This document shows, piece by piece, positions 41,605 to 50,191 of a DNA stretch of 64,000 nucleotides. Both the position numbers and the translations under genes were made by a program. The DNA is from Actinocatenispora sp963805605 (GTDB taxonomy: Bacteria; Actinomycetota; Actinomycetes; Mycobacteriales; Micromonosporaceae). Numbering within the stretch: position 1 is the stretch's first letter; the number at the start of each line of letters is the position of its first letter. The notes under the pieces were generated by a model. It did not search any database. It was given only the letters and a program-made list of their open reading frames with translations, and had not been told where the DNA came from. The stretch covers positions 1,922,001-1,986,000 of the forward strand of contig CAWDUX010000002.1 of assembly GCA_963805605.1 (NCBI GenBank). Direction: 5' to 3'.

Positions 41605-42408
41605 ATGAGCATCCAACCGGGTGACGCCGCTACCTGGGCCGGCGTCGTTGTTGCACTCATCGCCGCCGCTGCATCGATCGTCATCTCACTGATAGCTCGC
41701 CGCGACGGCAAGCAAGCCGTCATCGAGGCTCGCCGTTCGTCCGACGCTGCCGAACAATCAGCCAGCACAGCCCGTGAGGCACACAAACTCGAGCAGCGGC
41801 GCCATCACGAGGAACGCCAGCCGCAGTTCACCGCCCGGTTGGAATGGCTCGGATCCGAACGCAACATCCCGTACGCGGTGCTTGAGTACGACAAGGGCCC
41901 TGACCTTGAGACCGTCGAAGTGAGGCTTGAGCGTGCCCAAGGCTTCCGCGATGCCTTCGCGGCATTTGCCCACCTGACCACGTGGTCACTCGCCGACGTC
42001 AAGACCGGAAACAAGTACGACACCGCGGTCACCCAACCTGACAAGTTCGGCGGGCGGACGCTGCTGCTCTGCCATTGCGTCGCCGCGGACGGCCAGGAGT
42101 GGCCGTCAAGAACTTGGATCAACGTCCCTGCCGTCGGCGCCGGAGTCGACCTGCAGTTCGAGTATATCGGGCCATGCCGATACGCCCTGCGGAATCGCGG
42201 CGCCGAAGCCGCTACGGGAGTCACAGTCCACGCCGACGAAGACGTCGCTCGCGTGGGGCAGCTCCTCCCCGAACAGGCCCGAATCGCACCCGGCCACGCC
42301 CACCCATTCCATATCTTCGATGACGCTGCCTTCGTGCTTCCGGAAGCTCTCCTAGTCTCGTGGGATGGGTCTGAGGGCGTGCAGTCGCTCGCTCTACCTC
42401 CCGGCTAA
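41605..42408 (+). CDS. Hypothetical membrane-anchored protein with coiled coil
   Basis: A 267-aa protein: one N-terminal transmembrane helix (ATWAGVVVALIAAAASIVIS, about 9-28), a charged helical or coiled-coil stretch (about 30-70, EARRSSDAAEQSASTAREAH) and a mostly beta C-terminal domain of about 190 residues (FTARLEWLGSERNIPYAVLE, LRNRGAEAATGVTVHADEDV). The architecture recalls actinobacterial one-helix proteins of unknown role often found on islands. Its end overlaps the converging tape-measure fragment by 4 bp. Confidence 0.55.
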   Translation: MSIQPGDAATWAGVVVALIAAAASIVISLIARRDGKQAVIEARRSSDAAEQSASTAREAHKLEQRRHHEERQPQFTARLEWLGSERNIPYAVLEYDKGPDLETVEVRLERAQGFRDAFAAFAHLTTWSLADVKTGNKYDTAVTQPDKFGGRTLLLCHCVAADGQEWPSRTWINVPAVGAGVDLQFEYIGPCRYALRNRGAEAATGVTVHADEDVARVGQLLPEQARIAPGHAHPFHIFDDAAFVLPEALLVSWDGSEGVQSLALPPG

Positions 42409-42776
42409 CGCCTGTGGCGTTCCCTGAGCTCACGCGAGTACTCCTTCTGCAGGAACTCTTCGTAGGTGAAACCTTGGGCGCCGTCGAAGTTGTAGACGCG
42501 CGTCGGGCCCTGCTCGCTCTTGCGGCCGTCGCGGATCGCGGCCCACTGCTGCGGCGTCAGGATCGCCTCCGGCTGCCGCAGCCCGTTGTAGACCATCGAC
42601 AGGCCCGGCGGCAGATACCCGCCCTGGTCGTAGTGCCCGACGTGCCGGAACGAATCCACCGACGGCGAGCCCTTGCCGTAGTGGGTGTTGCCCAGCGCGT
42701 CGCCGAGCGCACCCTCGATCGGCCTGCCGCCGCCACGCCAAGAAGGTGGAAGCACACCCGGCATCCGGGCGGGCAC
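42405..42776 (-). pseudogene. C-terminal fragment of a phage tail tape-measure protein
   Basis: A 123-residue frame contains VGHYDQGGYLPPGLSMVYNG then LRQPEAILTPQQWAAIRDG, the characteristic C-terminal signature of actinophage tape-measure proteins (DQGGYLPPG... NG..PE.VLT..QW). The remaining about 1000 residues of a tape measure are absent, as are neighbouring tail genes. It ends YEEFLQKEYSRELRERHRR. This is the clearest phage trace on the island. Confidence 0.65.
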
Positions 42777-42879
42777 CGGACGCCGGGCGGTACGAGTTAC
42801 TGCGCCTCCGGCGGGGGCACTGAGACTCTGGGATGAGGGAGGCCCAGCCCGGCCGCCAGGTCCGTGAGTGGTTGCGGAC

Positions 42880-43030
42880 TGTCATCCCGTCTGCCGACGA
42901 CCCAGGCGAAGCCGAGCAGACCACCGTCGGAGCCGCCAGCGCCCGGCGGGCACCTCCAGGCCCAGCGCAAGTGGCGGCCCCGACGCCGGCCCGCTCCCCC
43001 ACGGGTGGGTCGACGGCAGACGGGATGACA
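42880..43030. repeat. MITE-like 151-bp element with 25-bp terminal inverted repeats
   Basis: The left arm 42880-42904 (starts TGTCATCCCGTCTGCCG) and right arm 43006-43030 match as inverted repeats at 24 of 25 positions, separated by 101 bp. It lies in the otherwise gene-free stretch 42777-43097. No target-site duplication is obvious. Confidence 0.6.
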
Positions 43031-43097
43031 GAAGCGCATATTGTGCTTGATCAGATACAATCCGTGCCCATAAGCGGACAGAAGAGAGGAACCTGCA

Positions 43098-43346
43098 ATG
43101 AACTGGTGGCAGTGGCTGATTGCAGTCGGTGCGATCATCTTCATCGGCTGGGGCATCACGTACTGGCTGCTGGAACGCCGGGCCGGCAACCATAAGGATC
43201 ATTACTCCGATGGCTGCCCCAAGCCACTCATCGAAAAGGCAACGCGCTCTGACGGAACCCTCAAGAACATCATCCCTCGAACTGGGGATGGAGAGGTGAA
43301 CGACTTGGAGCACCTCCTGGAGCACAAGGAAGGGCACGGTCAGTAG
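43098..43346 (+). CDS. Small single-helix membrane protein
   Basis: An 82-aa protein: one N-terminal transmembrane helix (WWQWLIAVGAIIFIGWGITYWLL trimmed to about residues 3-24), then a hydrophilic cytosolic tail rich in Lys, Asp, Glu and His ending EHKEGHGQ. GAGAGGAA lies upstream at a suitable distance. No family is recognised. The region 43347-43579 after it contains nothing I can identify. Confidence 0.5.
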   Translation: MNWWQWLIAVGAIIFIGWGITYWLLERRAGNHKDHYSDGCPKPLIEKATRSDGTLKNIIPRTGDGEVNDLEHLLEHKEGHGQ

Positions 43347-43579
43347 AGCGCACGTCTTGACCGGTCCGTTGGTCGATGTGATCAAAGGCGTCTGCCCGCC
43401 AAGGCTGCGGATTGGGACCGCCTCACAGGTCAACACACCGCCATCCGTCCCCCCGGTACGCCCCCAAACACCGAGCAGCAGCGGACCATCGCGAGACACA
43501 GCGAGACCGCCAGGCATCCGGCGGTGAGAGATCTTGAGCGACGTTTCCGCAGCTCATGGCAGTGAAGTAGCAGATGGAG

Positions 43580-43669
43580 CGGAGGGCGTGGGATTCGAAC
43601 CCACGAGAGCGGGGATACCGCCCTAGCAGTTTTCAAGACTGCCGCCATCGGCCACTAGGCGAGCCCTCC
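43580..43669 (-). tRNA. tRNA-Ser (anticodon UGA)
   Basis: Class II cloverleaf of 90 nt: acceptor GGAGGGC/GCCCTCC, anticodon stem-loop CAGTCTTGAAAACTG with anticodon TGA, a long variable arm and T loop GGTTCGAATCC. Discriminator is G; no CCA is encoded. Its 3' end forms one copy of the 14-bp repeat bounding the island. Confidence 0.95.
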
Positions 43670-43762
43670 GGGTCGCGGACCGGTACCGGCGCTGCGACGG
43701 ATCCAGTTTGTCATGTCGCCGGGACCGGTGCGCCACCGGTTTCCGGTCCCACCGACGCGGGC

Positions 43763-44737
43763 TCAGTCGAGCAGGCCGGCGACCACGCGGACGCTGCCGA
43801 CCGGTACACCGTGGCCGAGTACCGGCGGTGTGGTCAGCGAGGTCTCGGCGGGACGGGCGTCCACGCCGGCCAGGTCGGCGCCGAGTCGGCGCAGCGCGGC
43901 GATCATCACCGGCGGCCGGGCCCGGGACGAGCCGTCGGCGATCTTGAGCGCCACGGCGCGGCCGTCCGGCAGCGCGCCCGCGTACACGCCTTCGGCGCCG
44001 TCCTTGGCCATCAGGCCCGGGACCAGCCGCATCAGGTCGGTGACGTCCCGGTCGGTACCGCCGACGTACTGCGGGTGGGCCCGCATCGCCGCTGCGACCC
44101 GGGCTTCGGCGCTGCCGGCGGGTGCGGTGGCGATGCGGCCGAACGCGCGGGCCAGGCCGGTGAGCGAGACGGCGAGCAGGGGCGCCCCGCAGCCATCCAC
44201 CCCTGTGGCGGCGACCGGTTCGCCGGCGAGTTCCTCCAGGGTCTGGCGGATCACCTGTTGCAGCGGATGCGTCGGGTCGAGGTAGTTCTCGGTGCTCCAG
44301 CCGGCCGCGACGCAGGTGGCGAGCATCGCCGCGTGCTTGCCGGAGCAGTTCATCGTCAATGGTTCGGCACTCCGGCCGGCGCCGACGTGCTCGGCCATGG
44401 CCGCGTTGCTCAGGGGCAGGCCCGGCGTGTTCCGCAGGTCGGCGATGCTCAGCCCGGCCTGCGCCAGGATCTGCTGTACGCCGTCGGTGTGGAACTTCTC
44501 GCCCGAGTGGCTGGCGGCGGCGAGCGCGAGCAGTTCGCCGTCCAGGGTCAGTCCGCTGCGCAGCATGGCTGCGGCCTGGATGGGCTTGTTCGACGAGCGC
44601 GGGTACATCGGGGCCGACGGGTCGCCGACGCCGACGATCTGCCGGCCGTGCGGATCGAGTACGACCACCCGGCCGTGGTGGGTCGATTCGAGGAAGTCAC
44701 CGCGCCATACCTCGGCCACCAGCTCGTCACCGGTCAT
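43763..44737 (-). CDS. Asparaginase family protein
   Basis: A 324-aa enzyme of the thermolabile Rhizobium-type asparaginase II family (not the EcA type). It has RGDFLESTHHGRVVVLDPHG, APMYPRSSNKPIQAAAMLRSG, MNCSGKHAAMLATCVAAGW with the catalytic Ser/Lys set, GVDGCGAPLLAVSLTGLA, and MRAHPQYVGGTDRDVTDLM. It should hydrolyse L-asparagine to aspartate and ammonia. Start 44737 (MTGDELVAEV) has AGGAGG 5 nt upstream; the longer frame to 44827 is not conserved. It is cytosolic and divergent from efeUOB. Confidence 0.88.
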   Translation of the reverse strand: MTGDELVAEVWRGDFLESTHHGRVVVLDPHGRQIVGVGDPSAPMYPRSSNKPIQAAAMLRSGLTLDGELLALAAASHSGEKFHTDGVQQILAQAGLSIADLRNTPGLPLSNAAMAEHVGAGRSAEPLTMNCSGKHAAMLATCVAAGWSTENYLDPTHPLQQVIRQTLEELAGEPVAATGVDGCGAPLLAVSLTGLARAFGRIATAPAGSAEARVAAAMRAHPQYVGGTDRDVTDLMRLVPGLMAKDGAEGVYAGALPDGRAVALKIADGSSRARPPVMIAALRRLGADLAGVDARPAETSLTTPPVLGHGVPVGSVRVVAGLLD

Positions 44738-44859
44738 GTCGCCTCCTTCATCCACTGCTCCGGGCATCTCCGCCGGCCAGTCTGTCAGGACAGATGCGGC
44801 CCACCTGCCTGGAGTGCGCGGTCTCACCCGGGCACACCGGGTTGTGAGCCGAACCTTGG

Positions 44860-44902
44860 TTAGGTTAGCCTGACCTCGCTTGCATAGGCTTACCTAACTT
44901 TG
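44860..44902 (+). promoter_or_regulatory. Two IdeR/DtxR iron boxes upstream of efeUOB
   Basis: TTAGGTTAGCCTGACCTCG (44860-44878) and, in inverse, CAAAGTTAGGTAAGCCTAT (44884-44902) both resemble the DtxR/IdeR consensus TTAGGTTAGSCTAACCTAA. Their tandem position 20-60 bp before the efeU start implies Fe-dependent repression. Confidence 0.85.
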
Positions 44903-44922
44903 GCCTCGACAAGGAGGACCTC

Positions 44923-45796
44923 GTGATCCCGACCCTGGTGATCGGCCTGCGGGAGGGGCTGGAAGCCTCCCTGATCGTCGGGATCATCGCGGCGTTCCTC
45001 GGCCGGCAACGGCCGGAAGGACGCGCTGCGCCAGGTATGGATCGGTGTCATCGGCGCTGTCCTGCTCTGCCTGCTGATCGGCACCGGCCTGACCGTGCTC
45101 TCCCAGGAGCTGCCGCAGCGCCAGCAGGAAGGCCTGGAAACGGTGATCGGACTGTTCGCGGTCGTCATGGTCACCTTCATGATCGTCTGGATGACCCGGC
45201 ACTCGCGCGGCATGAAACGGGAACTGGAAGGTGCCGCATCCGCCGCGCTCGCCCGCGGCTCGGCCCGCGCCCTGGTGGCGATGGCCTTCCTGGCCGTACT
45301 CCGGGAAGGCTTCGAGACCTCGGTCTTCCTCGTCTCGGTACTGCAGAACAGCGGCAACGCCACCGCTGCGGCGATCGGCGCGGTACTCGGCATCGGCATC
45401 GCCGTGGCCATCGGCTACGGCATCTACCGGGGCGGCGCACGACTGAACCTGACCCGGTTCTTCCGGCTCACCGGCCTGGTGCTGGTACTGGTCGCCGCCG
45501 GGCTGGTGATGACCTCCCTGCACACCGCGCACGAGGCGGGCTGGCTGAACGTCGGGCAGACCCGGGCGATGGACCTGACCTGGCTGGTACGCCCCGGCAC
45601 CGTACTGGTCGCCCTGTTCAGCGGCGTACTCGGGATCAGGCCGCAGCCCACCGTCATCGAGGTCGTCGGCTGGCTGGTCTATGCCGTCCCGGTCCTCGCG
45701 TACGTCGCCTGGCCGCGCGGTCGCCGGCCCCGCCCGGCAGGGTCCGCGCAGTCGACCACCGGGACCGCCACGCCGGTCACGTCCGGCAACACCTGA
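44923..45796 (+). pseudogene. efeU: EfeU iron permease (FTR1 family), one frameshift
   Basis: About 290 residues, seven-helix Fe permease with two REGxE motifs: LREGLEASLIVGI at the N-terminus and VLREGFETSVFLVSVL later. From GTG 44923 the frame is correct to FLGR. An extra base within 45003-45007 shifts it, and the continuation (NGRKDALRQVWIGVIG, then LSQELPQRQQEGLETVIGLF) is in the next frame to the stop at 45796. First gene of efeUOB, which imports ferrous/ferric iron across the cytoplasmic membrane. A single insertion suggests sequence error. Confidence 0.85.
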
Positions 45797-45850
45797 GCCC
45801 GCAGCACCCTCCCCTGACCACCGAAACCCTGGCAGCAAGGAGCCGCCCCC

Positions 45851-47012
45851 GTGCGTCGATCCCGCCCACTTCCGACCGCCATGCTCGGCGTACCGACCTG
45901 CCTCGCCGTGGCCGGGTTACTCGCCAGCGGCTGTCAGCAGGGCGAACATGCCCGCGCGGACGGCGCGCACACCGTGTCGGTGACGCTGACCGACCAGGGC
46001 TGCCGGCCGTCCCCGGCGAAGATCCGGGCCGGCGCCACCACGTTCAAGGTCAGCAACGACTCGGCCGACAAGGTCACCGAGGCCGAGGTACTGCGCGACG
46101 GCGTGATCATGGGCGAGAAGGAGAACCTGACGCCCGGCCTCTCCGGAACCTTCTCGCTGAAGCTGAGGGCCGGGAAGTACCAGGTGCTGTGCCCGAACGC
46201 GAAGACCGAGCGGTGGACCCTCACCGTCACCGGTACCGCCGACGGACCGACCCAGGACCCGGCGGTACGCAAGGCCCTCGACTCCGCCACCGCCGGCTAC
46301 CACCAGTACGTGGTCGGTGAAGTGAACACGCTGCTGCCGGCGGCGAAGGCGTTCACCGACGCGGTCACGGGCCGGGAACGTCGAGGAGGCGAAGAAACTG
46401 TACGCGCCGGCCCGCTACCACTACGAGGACGATCGAGCCGGTCGCGGAGAGCTTCGGTGACCTCGACCCGGCCGTGGACGCGCGCGCCAACGACGTCGCG
46501 GATCCGGCGAAGTGGACCGGCTTCCACCGCATCGAGAAGGCGCTCTGGCAGGACAACTCGGCCAGGGGCATGAAGCCGGTCGCGGACCGACTCGACGCGG
46601 ACCTCGGCCGCGCTGTCCAGCGCTGGTGGCGAAGGCCAGCTACCAGCCGGCGCAGCTCGCCAACGGCGCCACCGAACTGCTCAACGAGGTCGCCGCCAGC
46701 AAGATCACCGGCGAGGAGGACCGGTACAGCCACACCGACCTGTCCGACTTCGCGGCCAACGTCGCCGGCGGGCGGAAGGCCTTCGACCTGCTCAAGCCGG
46801 CGCTGCAAAAGATCGACCCGAAACTGGCCACGGAGGTCAGTACCGCATACGACAATGTGTTCAGCGAGATCGACAAACACAAGGGCAACCTCGCCGGCAG
46901 CGGATACGTCGACTACTCGACGGTCGGGCAGGCTCAGCGCCGCACCCTCACGCAGAAGGTCGACGCGCTGGCCGATCCACTCTCGCAGATGGCCGCGAAG
47001 GTCAACGGGTAA
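45851..47012 (+). pseudogene. efeO: EfeO iron-binding lipoprotein/cupredoxin-M75 protein, several frameshifts
   Basis: Secreted partner of EfeU: signal peptide with lipobox-like LLASGC, a cupredoxin-type domain (VTLTDQGCRPSPAKIRAG, YQVLCPNAKTERWTLTV), then the M75 imelysin-like helical domain (YHQYVVGEVNTLLPAAKAF; DPAKWTGFHRIEKALWQD; KASYQPAQLANGATELLNEV). The sequence changes frame near 46370, 46427 and 46605-46625, yet every segment matches the family. GTG 45851 has AAGGAG upstream. It ends at 47012 with DPLSQMAAKVNG. Confidence 0.85.
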
Positions 47013-47025
47013 GGAGCAGGGACAG

Positions 47026-48292
47026 GTGCCCTCAGGTAACAGGTCAGGATGGCGTACGTCTCGACGGAGCCTGCTCGCCCTGGGTGGGTTCGCCGCCGCC
47101 GGTACCGCTGCCGGAACGGTGAGCGGCTGTGGCAGAACTGATGCCCATCCTGCGGCAGCTTCCCGGATGGTGGACTTCCACGGCAGGTGGCAGGCCGGCA
47201 TCACGCACCGCGCAGCAGGACCGGTTGGCCTTCGCGGCTTTCGACCTGGTCGTGGACGGCACCCCGGCCGAGAATCGCGAAACCCTACGGGGACTGCTCC
47301 GAACCTGGACCGCCGCAGCCGAGGCGATGACCAAGGGCAGGCCGGTACCGGGGGAGAACAGGAACGGCGCCGCCCCACCCGCCGACACCGGTGAGGCGTT
47401 CGGCTCGAAACCGGAGAACCTGACCATCACCATCGGATTCGGCCCGTCGCTGTTCGACCACCGGCTCGGGCTGCAGTCCCACCGGCCGGCGGCGCTGGCC
47501 GACCTTCCGCACTTCGCCGGCGACAACCTGGACCTCGATCTCAGCAACGGTGACATCGCGATCCAGGCATGTTCAGACGACCCGCAGGTAGCTTTCCACG
47601 CGATGCGCAATCTCGCCCGCCTGGGACTCGGTACTGTCGTCATGCGCTGGTCTCAGTTCGGTTTCGGTCGCGCGGCGTCCACCAGCCACGACCAGAAGAC
47701 GCCACGCAACCTGCTCGGTTTCAAGGACGGCACGCGCAACATCCACGGCGAGAAGGACCTACTGCGCCGGTGGGTCTGGGTAGACGGAGAAAGCGACCAG
47801 CCGTGGATGCGCGACGGCAGCTACCTGGTGGCGCGGCGGATCCGGATGCGGATCGAGGCGTGGGACCGTGACTTCCTGGCCGATCAGCAGTTGGTGTTCG
47901 GCCGGCACAAGTACACCGGGGGGCCGCTGAGCGGCGGCACCGAGTTCGACGCGCCGAACTTCCATGCCATGGACGTCGACGGCGGCCTCGCCATTCCGAA
48001 GGGCGCGCACATCCGGCTCGCCGCACACGAGAACAATCACGGCCTCCGTATCCTGCGCCGTGCATACAACTACACCGACGGCGTGCTGCCGGCCAGCGGG
48101 GAACTCAACGCCGGACTGTTCTTCATGTGCTTTCAACGCGATCCACGCACCCAGTTCGTCGCCCTGCAGCGGAAGCTCAGCGCCTCGGACCGGCTCAACG
48201 AGTACATCGAGCACGTCGGATCCGGCGTGTACGCCTGCCCGCCGGGCGTCGCCGACGGTGAGCACTACTGGGGCGAGTCGCTGCTCAGCTGA
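47026..48292 (+). pseudogene. efeB: EfeB Tat-exported DyP-type heme peroxidase, one frameshift
   Basis: About 420 residues. From GTG 47026 (AAGGAG upstream) there is a twin-arginine signal (RTSRRSLLALGGFAAAG) and FHGRWQAGIT. A +1 shift near 47205 leads into the main frame: AQQDRLAFAAFDLVVDG, NLTITIGFGPSLFDHRLG, the DyP motif FKDGTRN (GFKDGTRNIHG), proximal His region and the end YWGESLLS. EfeB is the periplasm-side peroxidase of EfeUOB that aids iron release. The ORF from 47129 alone would miss the Tat signal. Confidence 0.87.
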
Positions 48293-48295
48293 TCC

Positions 48296-48592
48296 GTACG
48301 GCCCGGGGCGGCGTGCCACGGTGCCGCGGCCCGGGGGGTGCCCGTACCTCGTCGAAGACGAGCCGGCGACCGCGGCGGTCAGCGAGAACCCGCCGCCCAG
48401 CCCGCCGATCAGCAGCCGGCGCGGTGCCTCGACGGCATCCAGCGCGGCGGTGACCAGCAGCCGCTCGGACCGCCCGTCGCTGGTGTCCATCAGGAACACG
48501 CCATTGCTGATGATCTCGTACCGCAGGTCGTCCCGGCGCAGCACCAGTTCGCCGCCCGCGGTCCGGCAGTGGTCGATCGTCTCGCCGCCCAT
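48296..48592 (-). pseudogene. Spermidine-synthase-like protein, truncated
   Basis: The first about 75 residues (GELVLRRDDLRYEIISNGVF, LMDTSDGRSERLLVTAALDA, RRLLIGGLGGGFSLTAAVAG) match the N-terminus of spermidine-synthase-like methyltransferase-fold proteins including the GGLGGGF nucleotide loop. A frameshift follows, and the frame ends at the efeB 3' end. The C-terminal two thirds of the domain are missing. Confidence 0.55.
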
Positions 48593-48603
48593 CAGCGGGA
48601 TTG

Positions 48604-48609
48604 TAGAGT
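48604..48609 (+). promoter_or_regulatory. -10 element of a leaderless promoter
   Basis: TAGAGT, then 7 nt, then the ATG at 48617. No Shine-Dalgarno sequence is present. Confidence 0.6.
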
Positions 48610-48616
48610 TGGCGCG

Positions 48617-49591
48617 ATGCGAGCCGTTGAGATTTCCGCAGCTGGCGGGCCCGAGGTACTGGAATGGACCGAAGTGCCCGAGCCTGACCTGGCACCCGGG
48701 CAGGTGCTCATCGAGGTGGCCGCGAGCGCGGTGAACCGGGCCGACACGATGCAGCGGCAGGGTTCGTACCCGCCGCCGCCGGGTGCGTCGCCCTATCCCG
48801 GCCTGGAGTGTTCCGGCCGGATCGTCGAGATCGGTGCCGACGTGTCCGGTTGGCAGGTCGGTGACGAGGTGTGCGCCCTGCTGGCCGGCGGCGGCTACGC
48901 CGAGCGGGTCGCGGTGTCCGCCGGTTGCGTACTGCCGGTGCCGGAGGGCATCCCGCTGCCGGACGCCGCCGCACTGCCCGAGGTCGCCTGTACGGTCTGG
49001 TCGAACGTGTTCGAGGTCGCGCGGCTGCGGGCCGGCGAGACGTTCCTGGTGCACGGCGGCGGCAGCGGCATCGGTACGTTCGCCCTCCAGTTGGCGCGCG
49101 CCCGGGGAGCGGTGCCGTACTGCACCGCCCGCGCAGCGAAGCACGCCGCACTGCTGACGCTCGGCGCGGAGCGGGCGTTCGACTACACCGCCGAGGACTT
49201 CGTCGCGGCGTTGACGGACGCGACCGGTGGGCACGGCGCGGACGTCATCCTGGACAGCATCGGCGCGAAGTACCTGGACCGGAACCTGGATGCGCTGGCC
49301 CGCAACGGTCGGCTCGCGGTGATCGGTTTCCAGGGTGGTCGGCGCGCCGAGCTGGACTTCGGGAAGATGCTCGGCAGATGCGTCTCGGTGTCGTCGGCGG
49401 GTCTGCGCGGTCGGCCGTTGGCGGAGAAGGCGGCGATCGTCGCGGCCGTACGCGAGCAGGTCTGGCCGCTGCTGTCGGACGGCACCATCCGGCCGGTGAT
49501 CGACCAGCGCATCCCGATGGTCGACGCCGCCGATGCGCACCGGGTGCTGGAGCGCAGCGACCACATCGGCAAGGTGCTGCTGGTGAACTGA
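48617..49591 (+). CDS. NAD(P)H-quinone oxidoreductase (zinc-independent MDR family)
   Basis: A 324-aa medium-chain reductase of the PIG3/QOR type: SAAGGPEVLEWTEVPEPDL, SAVNRADTMQRQGSYPPPPG, GLECSGRIVEIGADVSGW, the NADPH-binding LVHGGGSGIGTFALQLARA and DVILDSIGAKYLDRNLDALA. No structural-zinc Cys set is present. It reduces quinones or similar enones with NADPH. It starts leaderless at 48617 behind TAGAGT. It lies next to soxR, and quinone reductases are common SoxR-related functions, although its own promoter carries no SoxR box. Confidence 0.9.
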   Translation: MRAVEISAAGGPEVLEWTEVPEPDLAPGQVLIEVAASAVNRADTMQRQGSYPPPPGASPYPGLECSGRIVEIGADVSGWQVGDEVCALLAGGGYAERVAVSAGCVLPVPEGIPLPDAAALPEVACTVWSNVFEVARLRAGETFLVHGGGSGIGTFALQLARARGAVPYCTARAAKHAALLTLGAERAFDYTAEDFVAALTDATGGHGADVILDSIGAKYLDRNLDALARNGRLAVIGFQGGRRAELDFGKMLGRCVSVSSAGLRGRPLAEKAAIVAAVREQVWPLLSDGTIRPVIDQRIPMVDAADAHRVLERSDHIGKVLLVN

Positions 49592-49659
49592 CCGGCCCGC
49601 GCCGGGCCGGCCAGGACGGGGCGGGTCAGGCTGGACAACGACGCTGACCGCTGACGCGG

Positions 49660-50127
49660 TCAGGCTGAGCGCGCCGGGCCGGTGTCCCCGAGCAGGTAAC
49701 GGGGACCCGGGCCGTTGTCGGCCAGCTCGTCGTGCGGGTTGGACAACTGGCAGCGCTTCAGCGACAGGCAACCGCACCCGATGCAGCCGGCCAGCTTGTC
49801 GCGGAGCCGTTCCATCAGCCTGATCTGCTCGTCCAACCGGCCGCGCCAGGCGCGGGACAGCCGGGCCCAGTCCGCGCGTGTCGGTGTGCGGTTCTCGGGC
49901 AGCATGGCCAGCGCTGAACTGATCTCGTCCAGGCTGAGCCCGACCCGCTGGGCGATCCGGATGAAGGCGACCCGGCGCAGCTCGCTGCGCGGAAAGCGAC
50001 GCTGGTTGCCGTGGCTCCGGACGCTGCACAGTAGCCCGAGCCGGTCGTAGTAGCGCAGTGCGGAGGCGGCGACACCGCTGCGGGCCGCAAGCTCACCGAT
50101 GGTCAGAATGTCCGGCTGTTCGCTCAT
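49660..50127 (-). CDS. soxR: Redox-sensitive MerR-family regulator SoxR
   Basis: A 155-aa SoxR: MerR-type HTH (LTIGELAARSGVAASALRYY, DRLGLLCSVRSHGNQRRFPR), dimer helix and the [2Fe-2S] cluster motif CIGCGCLSLKRC (C-x2-C-x-C-x5-C). It senses redox-active metabolites by oxidation of the cluster. Start 50127 (MSEQPDILT) has GGAG about 10 nt upstream; ATG 50142 is less likely. It diverges from the split transketolase genes across a 64-bp region with a 20-bp palindromic operator, so both directions are probably SoxR-controlled. Confidence 0.95.
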   Translation of the reverse strand: MSEQPDILTIGELAARSGVAASALRYYDRLGLLCSVRSHGNQRRFPRSELRRVAFIRIAQRVGLSLDEISSALAMLPENRTPTRADWARLSRAWRGRLDEQIRLMERLRDKLAGCIGCGCLSLKRCQLSNPHDELADNGPGPRYLLGDTGPARSA

Positions 50128-50154
50128 CGTGGTCTTCTCCACAGTACTGACGAC

Positions 50155-50185
50155 TTGACTTGAAGTTCACTTCAAGTTGCAGGCT
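50155..50185 (+). promoter_or_regulatory. SoxR-type promoter of the transketolase genes
   Basis: TTGACT (50155-50160), then 19 nt, then CAGGCT (50180-50185), 6 nt before the ATG at 50192. The palindrome ACTTGAAGT-TC-ACTTCAAGT (50158-50177) fills the spacer. The 19-nt spacing is the MerR/SoxR hallmark, and the transcript should be leaderless. Confidence 0.8.
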
Positions 50186-50191
50186 AGCAAC

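Larger units (their letters stand above)
37402..43590. mobile_element. Putative integrative-element or prophage remnant at tRNA-Ser
   Basis: The 14-bp sequence gagcggagggcgtg occurs in direct orientation at 37402-37415 and at 43577-43590, the latter being the 3' end of tRNA-Ser. Between them lie lower-GC accessory genes: PIN protein, broken deformylase fusion, zinc-ribbon gene, toxin-antitoxin-like pair, phage tape-measure tail, a MITE-like repeat and a small membrane protein. The island adjoins the tRNA 3' end, as expected for tyrosine-recombinase integration. No integrase is left, so it would be a fossil. Confidence 0.6.

Noticed and set aside
42833..43195. 120-codon plus-strand ORF
   Set aside because: It runs through both arms of the inverted repeat and into the start of the small membrane gene; no domain or ribosome site.
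47759..50029. A 756-codon minus-strand open frame
   Set aside because: Shadow of efeB, the quinone oxidoreductase and soxR. Only the 48296-48592 part, read as a spermidine-synthase fragment, is meaningful.
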